Origin: Phragmitibacter sp965284365
GTDB taxonomy: Bacteria > Verrucomicrobiota > Verrucomicrobiia > Verrucomicrobiales > Verrucomicrobiaceae
NCBI GenBank assembly: GCA_965284365.1
Contig: OZ260079.1
Coordinates: forward strand, 3,224,001 to 3,288,000
Reading direction: 5' to 3'
DNA length: 64,000 bases
Below the pieces are notes generated by a model. The model saw nothing but the letters and a program-made list of their open reading frames with translations. It made no database searches and was not told the origin of the DNA. The translations under genes were made by a program, and so were the position numbers. Shown piece by piece: positions 62,447-64,000 of the stretch. The stretch's first letter is position 1. Every line of letters begins with the position of its first letter.

Positions 62447-62485
62447 TCTGCGTTAAACCTAAAACCAAAAAGGAACCGATACCCT

Positions 62486-63940
62486 ATGCATGCCATTACC
62501 CTGCCCATCGCAGAACTCAAACCGGCCCTCAACGGCCTCGCCAAAGTCATCAACCGCCAGGCAGCCTTGCCGGCTTTGCAATGCCTCCGCGTGGAGCGCA
62601 CCTCCGAAGGCTGGATCTGCCTGACTGGCTGTGATCTCAATTCATTCGTAACCGTGCGTTTCGAGCAGCCCGCCTCCGGATCGCCCTGCGCCATGCTGGT
62701 CAATTTGGAGGAACTCACCCGTCTTGCCAAAAATTTTGGCAAAGGCGGGTCCTTGGAACTCATCCTCTCTGACAAGGGAGATGTTGCCGCCCGCTTCCCG
62801 TTGGCAGGTCAAGCCAATGAAGTGGAGATCAAGCCGTATCGCCTCGCGGACTTCCCGGTCATTCCCCGGCTCAAACATCCTTCCATCAAACTACCGGATC
62901 CGGTGCGAACCGCGCTAGAGCAGGCGCTGGCCTGTTCCAGCAACGATCCGGGGCGGGTTGTGTTGATGGGAGCTTACCTTGATGCCAGCAAACCGAATGC
63001 TCATTATCTGGTCGGCACCGATGGCCGCCACCTCTACAGCAGCAACTCGTTTTCGCTGCCGCTGAAGGAATCGCTCATCATCCCGAAACACAAGTTCCTG
63101 GGATGGCGCGACTTCAATCTCGACGGTGAATGGCAACTGCGTGCCGGGAATGCGGAGGGCCTCGACCAGACCTATGTGCAGTTCAGCAGCCGCCGTTGGC
63201 GGTTCATCAGCAAGACCGTGGATGGCAAATACCCCGACTGGAGGAACGTTGTGCCGAACCCGCAACAGGAACAGACGTGCATCACGCTTGATCCGTCCGC
63301 AACTCATGCGGCAGACCGGGCTGTGGGTCTGCTGCCCTGCCACGAAGAAACCTACCGGACCATGGGACTGGAGTGCCGCCAAGGCCAACTGCACCTCATG
63401 GGCAAAGCAACTGGAGACGTCCCCTGGCTGCGCACCCTCATCCAGGGAGCCAGCTACACCGGCCCAGATACCACTGTTTATCTGGACCGCCGATTGTTCC
63501 TGAAGGCTCTGGAGTTCGGCCTGCTGAAGGTCGGTATCATTGACCCGATCTCACCGTTACGGTTCAGCCACGAGGGTCGTCAGATGATCGTGATGCCTAT
63601 TAGGATCCATGATCAGCCAGAACCTCCAGCACAGGCGCCACCTGTCCCGGCCATTCCCCCAGCGCGTTCACCGCACAGTGGCCTCGCCGCACCTCCGCGT
63701 CGCTACTGCGAGCCCCCACAAAACAATGAATCAGGTGGTTCTCCCACATCGAGCGAACCTTCCGTCGAGGAAGCGCTTCAAGCCGTAGAAGAGCTCCGCG
63801 GCACCTTCGGAAGCGGACTAACCCGGCTCCGCGATCTCTCCGCCAAACTGCGGCAGATTCAGCGTGGCCAGAAGACCAATGACCGTGAACTGCGATCCGT
63901 TCGCCAGACACTCAAGGTGCTCCAGGGCGTCCGCCTCTGA
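62486..63940 (+). CDS. DNA polymerase III beta-clamp homologue with C-terminal coiled coil
   Basis: The 484-aa protein shows the three-domain clamp layout. Signs are LKPALNGLAKVINRQAALPALQCLRVE at the start, HYLVGTDGRHLYSSNSF in the middle, VDGKYPDWRNVVP (the classic clamp motif) near residue 243 and QMIVMPIRIHDQP as the clamp terminus near residue 378. After this comes a Pro-rich linker and a coiled coil (about 430-484; VEEALQAVEELRGTF, RLRDLSAKLRQIQRGQ). Ordinary DnaN ends at the clamp terminus (about 370 aa), so the extension is unusual. It sits in a cassette with ligase and nuclease, apart from dnaA or recF, so it is an accessory clamp. Confidence 0.9.
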   Translation: MHAITLPIAELKPALNGLAKVINRQAALPALQCLRVERTSEGWICLTGCDLNSFVTVRFEQPASGSPCAMLVNLEELTRLAKNFGKGGSLELILSDKGDVAARFPLAGQANEVEIKPYRLADFPVIPRLKHPSIKLPDPVRTALEQALACSSNDPGRVVLMGAYLDASKPNAHYLVGTDGRHLYSSNSFSLPLKESLIIPKHKFLGWRDFNLDGEWQLRAGNAEGLDQTYVQFSSRRWRFISKTVDGKYPDWRNVVPNPQQEQTCITLDPSATHAADRAVGLLPCHEETYRTMGLECRQGQLHLMGKATGDVPWLRTLIQGASYTGPDTTVYLDRRLFLKALEFGLLKVGIIDPISPLRFSHEGRQMIVMPIRIHDQPEPPAQAPPVPAIPPARSPHSGLAAPPRRYCEPPQNNESGGSPTSSEPSVEEALQAVEELRGTFGSGLTRLRDLSAKLRQIQRGQKTNDRELRSVRQTLKVLQGVRL

Positions 63941-63967
63941 GGAAGGACTGATGCCTATCCATGGGAG

Positions 63968-64000
63968 AGCCTGAGGACCGCGCCAAGCGGTCCTCAGGCT
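63968..64000 (+). terminator. Hairpin after the clamp gene, at the window edge
   Basis: A 14-bp perfect stem AGCCTGAGGACCGC / GCGGTCCTCAGGCT (63968-63981 / 63987-64000) with a five-base loop. It starts 28 bp past the stop. Any T-run lies beyond the window. Confidence 0.7.

Overview
The window looks like a chromosomal segment of a Verrucomicrobiota bacterium (Verrucomicrobiae; phylum inferred, genus not determinable). The clues are a PEP-CTERM protein of the beta-strand-repeat type beside an exosortase with a fused EpsI domain, mostly leaderless-looking or weak ribosome binding sites, and a very large exopolysaccharide (EPS) locus of glycosyltransferases and FkbM methyltransferases. No rRNA, tRNA or CRISPR array was seen.

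Region 1 (1-9.5 kb, all minus) is the assembly and export end of the EPS locus. It holds the N-terminal part of the priming polyprenyl glycosylphosphotransferase (cut by the window edge), a Wzc-type tyrosine autokinase, a Wza-type export lipidless protein, an outer-membrane beta-barrel, a FecR-domain protein, a TPR-like membrane protein and a PEP-CTERM surface protein closed by a good terminator.

Region 2 (9.6-51.6 kb, all minus) starts with exosortase-EpsI and a WecG-family glycosyltransferase. It then runs through 21 intact glycosyltransferases (GT2, GT4, GT9, GT26 and other GT-A/GT-B types), 7 intact methyltransferases, 3 hexapeptide acyltransferases, VanZ, a Wzy/ligase-like membrane protein, a Wzm/Wzt ABC transporter and GDP-mannose 4,6-dehydratase. 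Many neighbours overlap by 1-11 nt. The locus is also strewn with decayed genes: a glycosyltransferase with one in-frame amber codon (27.2-27.9 kb), a frameshifted SAM methyltransferase (30.0-30.7 kb), a GT4 C-terminal stub (45.8-46.2 kb) and unexplained gaps with residual reading frames (15.6-16.0 and 24.6-25.3 kb). This suggests fast turnover of the sugar repertoire.

Region 3 (51.9-57.9 kb, mostly plus) is divergent. It has a second O-antigen ligase/polymerase-like protein, a LuxR-type response regulator, a second GDP-mannose dehydratase, an RsbW-like ATPase, a stand-alone receiver protein and a small membrane protein. It plausibly controls or feeds EPS synthesis, but that is inference.

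Region 4 (58.2-64 kb, plus) is different in character. After a palindromic intergenic repeat comes a compact DNA-processing cassette: small DNA-binding-like protein, unknown protein with a linker, Cas4/RecB-like Fe-S nuclease, lipoprotein, two-TM protein, WGR-domain ATP-dependent DNA ligase (split by two +1 shifts at homopolymers) and a DNA polymerase sliding-clamp homologue with an added coiled coil. Almost every transcription unit in it is bounded by a perfect 9-14 bp hairpin a short distance before the next start codon. This hairpin-punctuated cassette is the best candidate for an undescribed system or mobile element.
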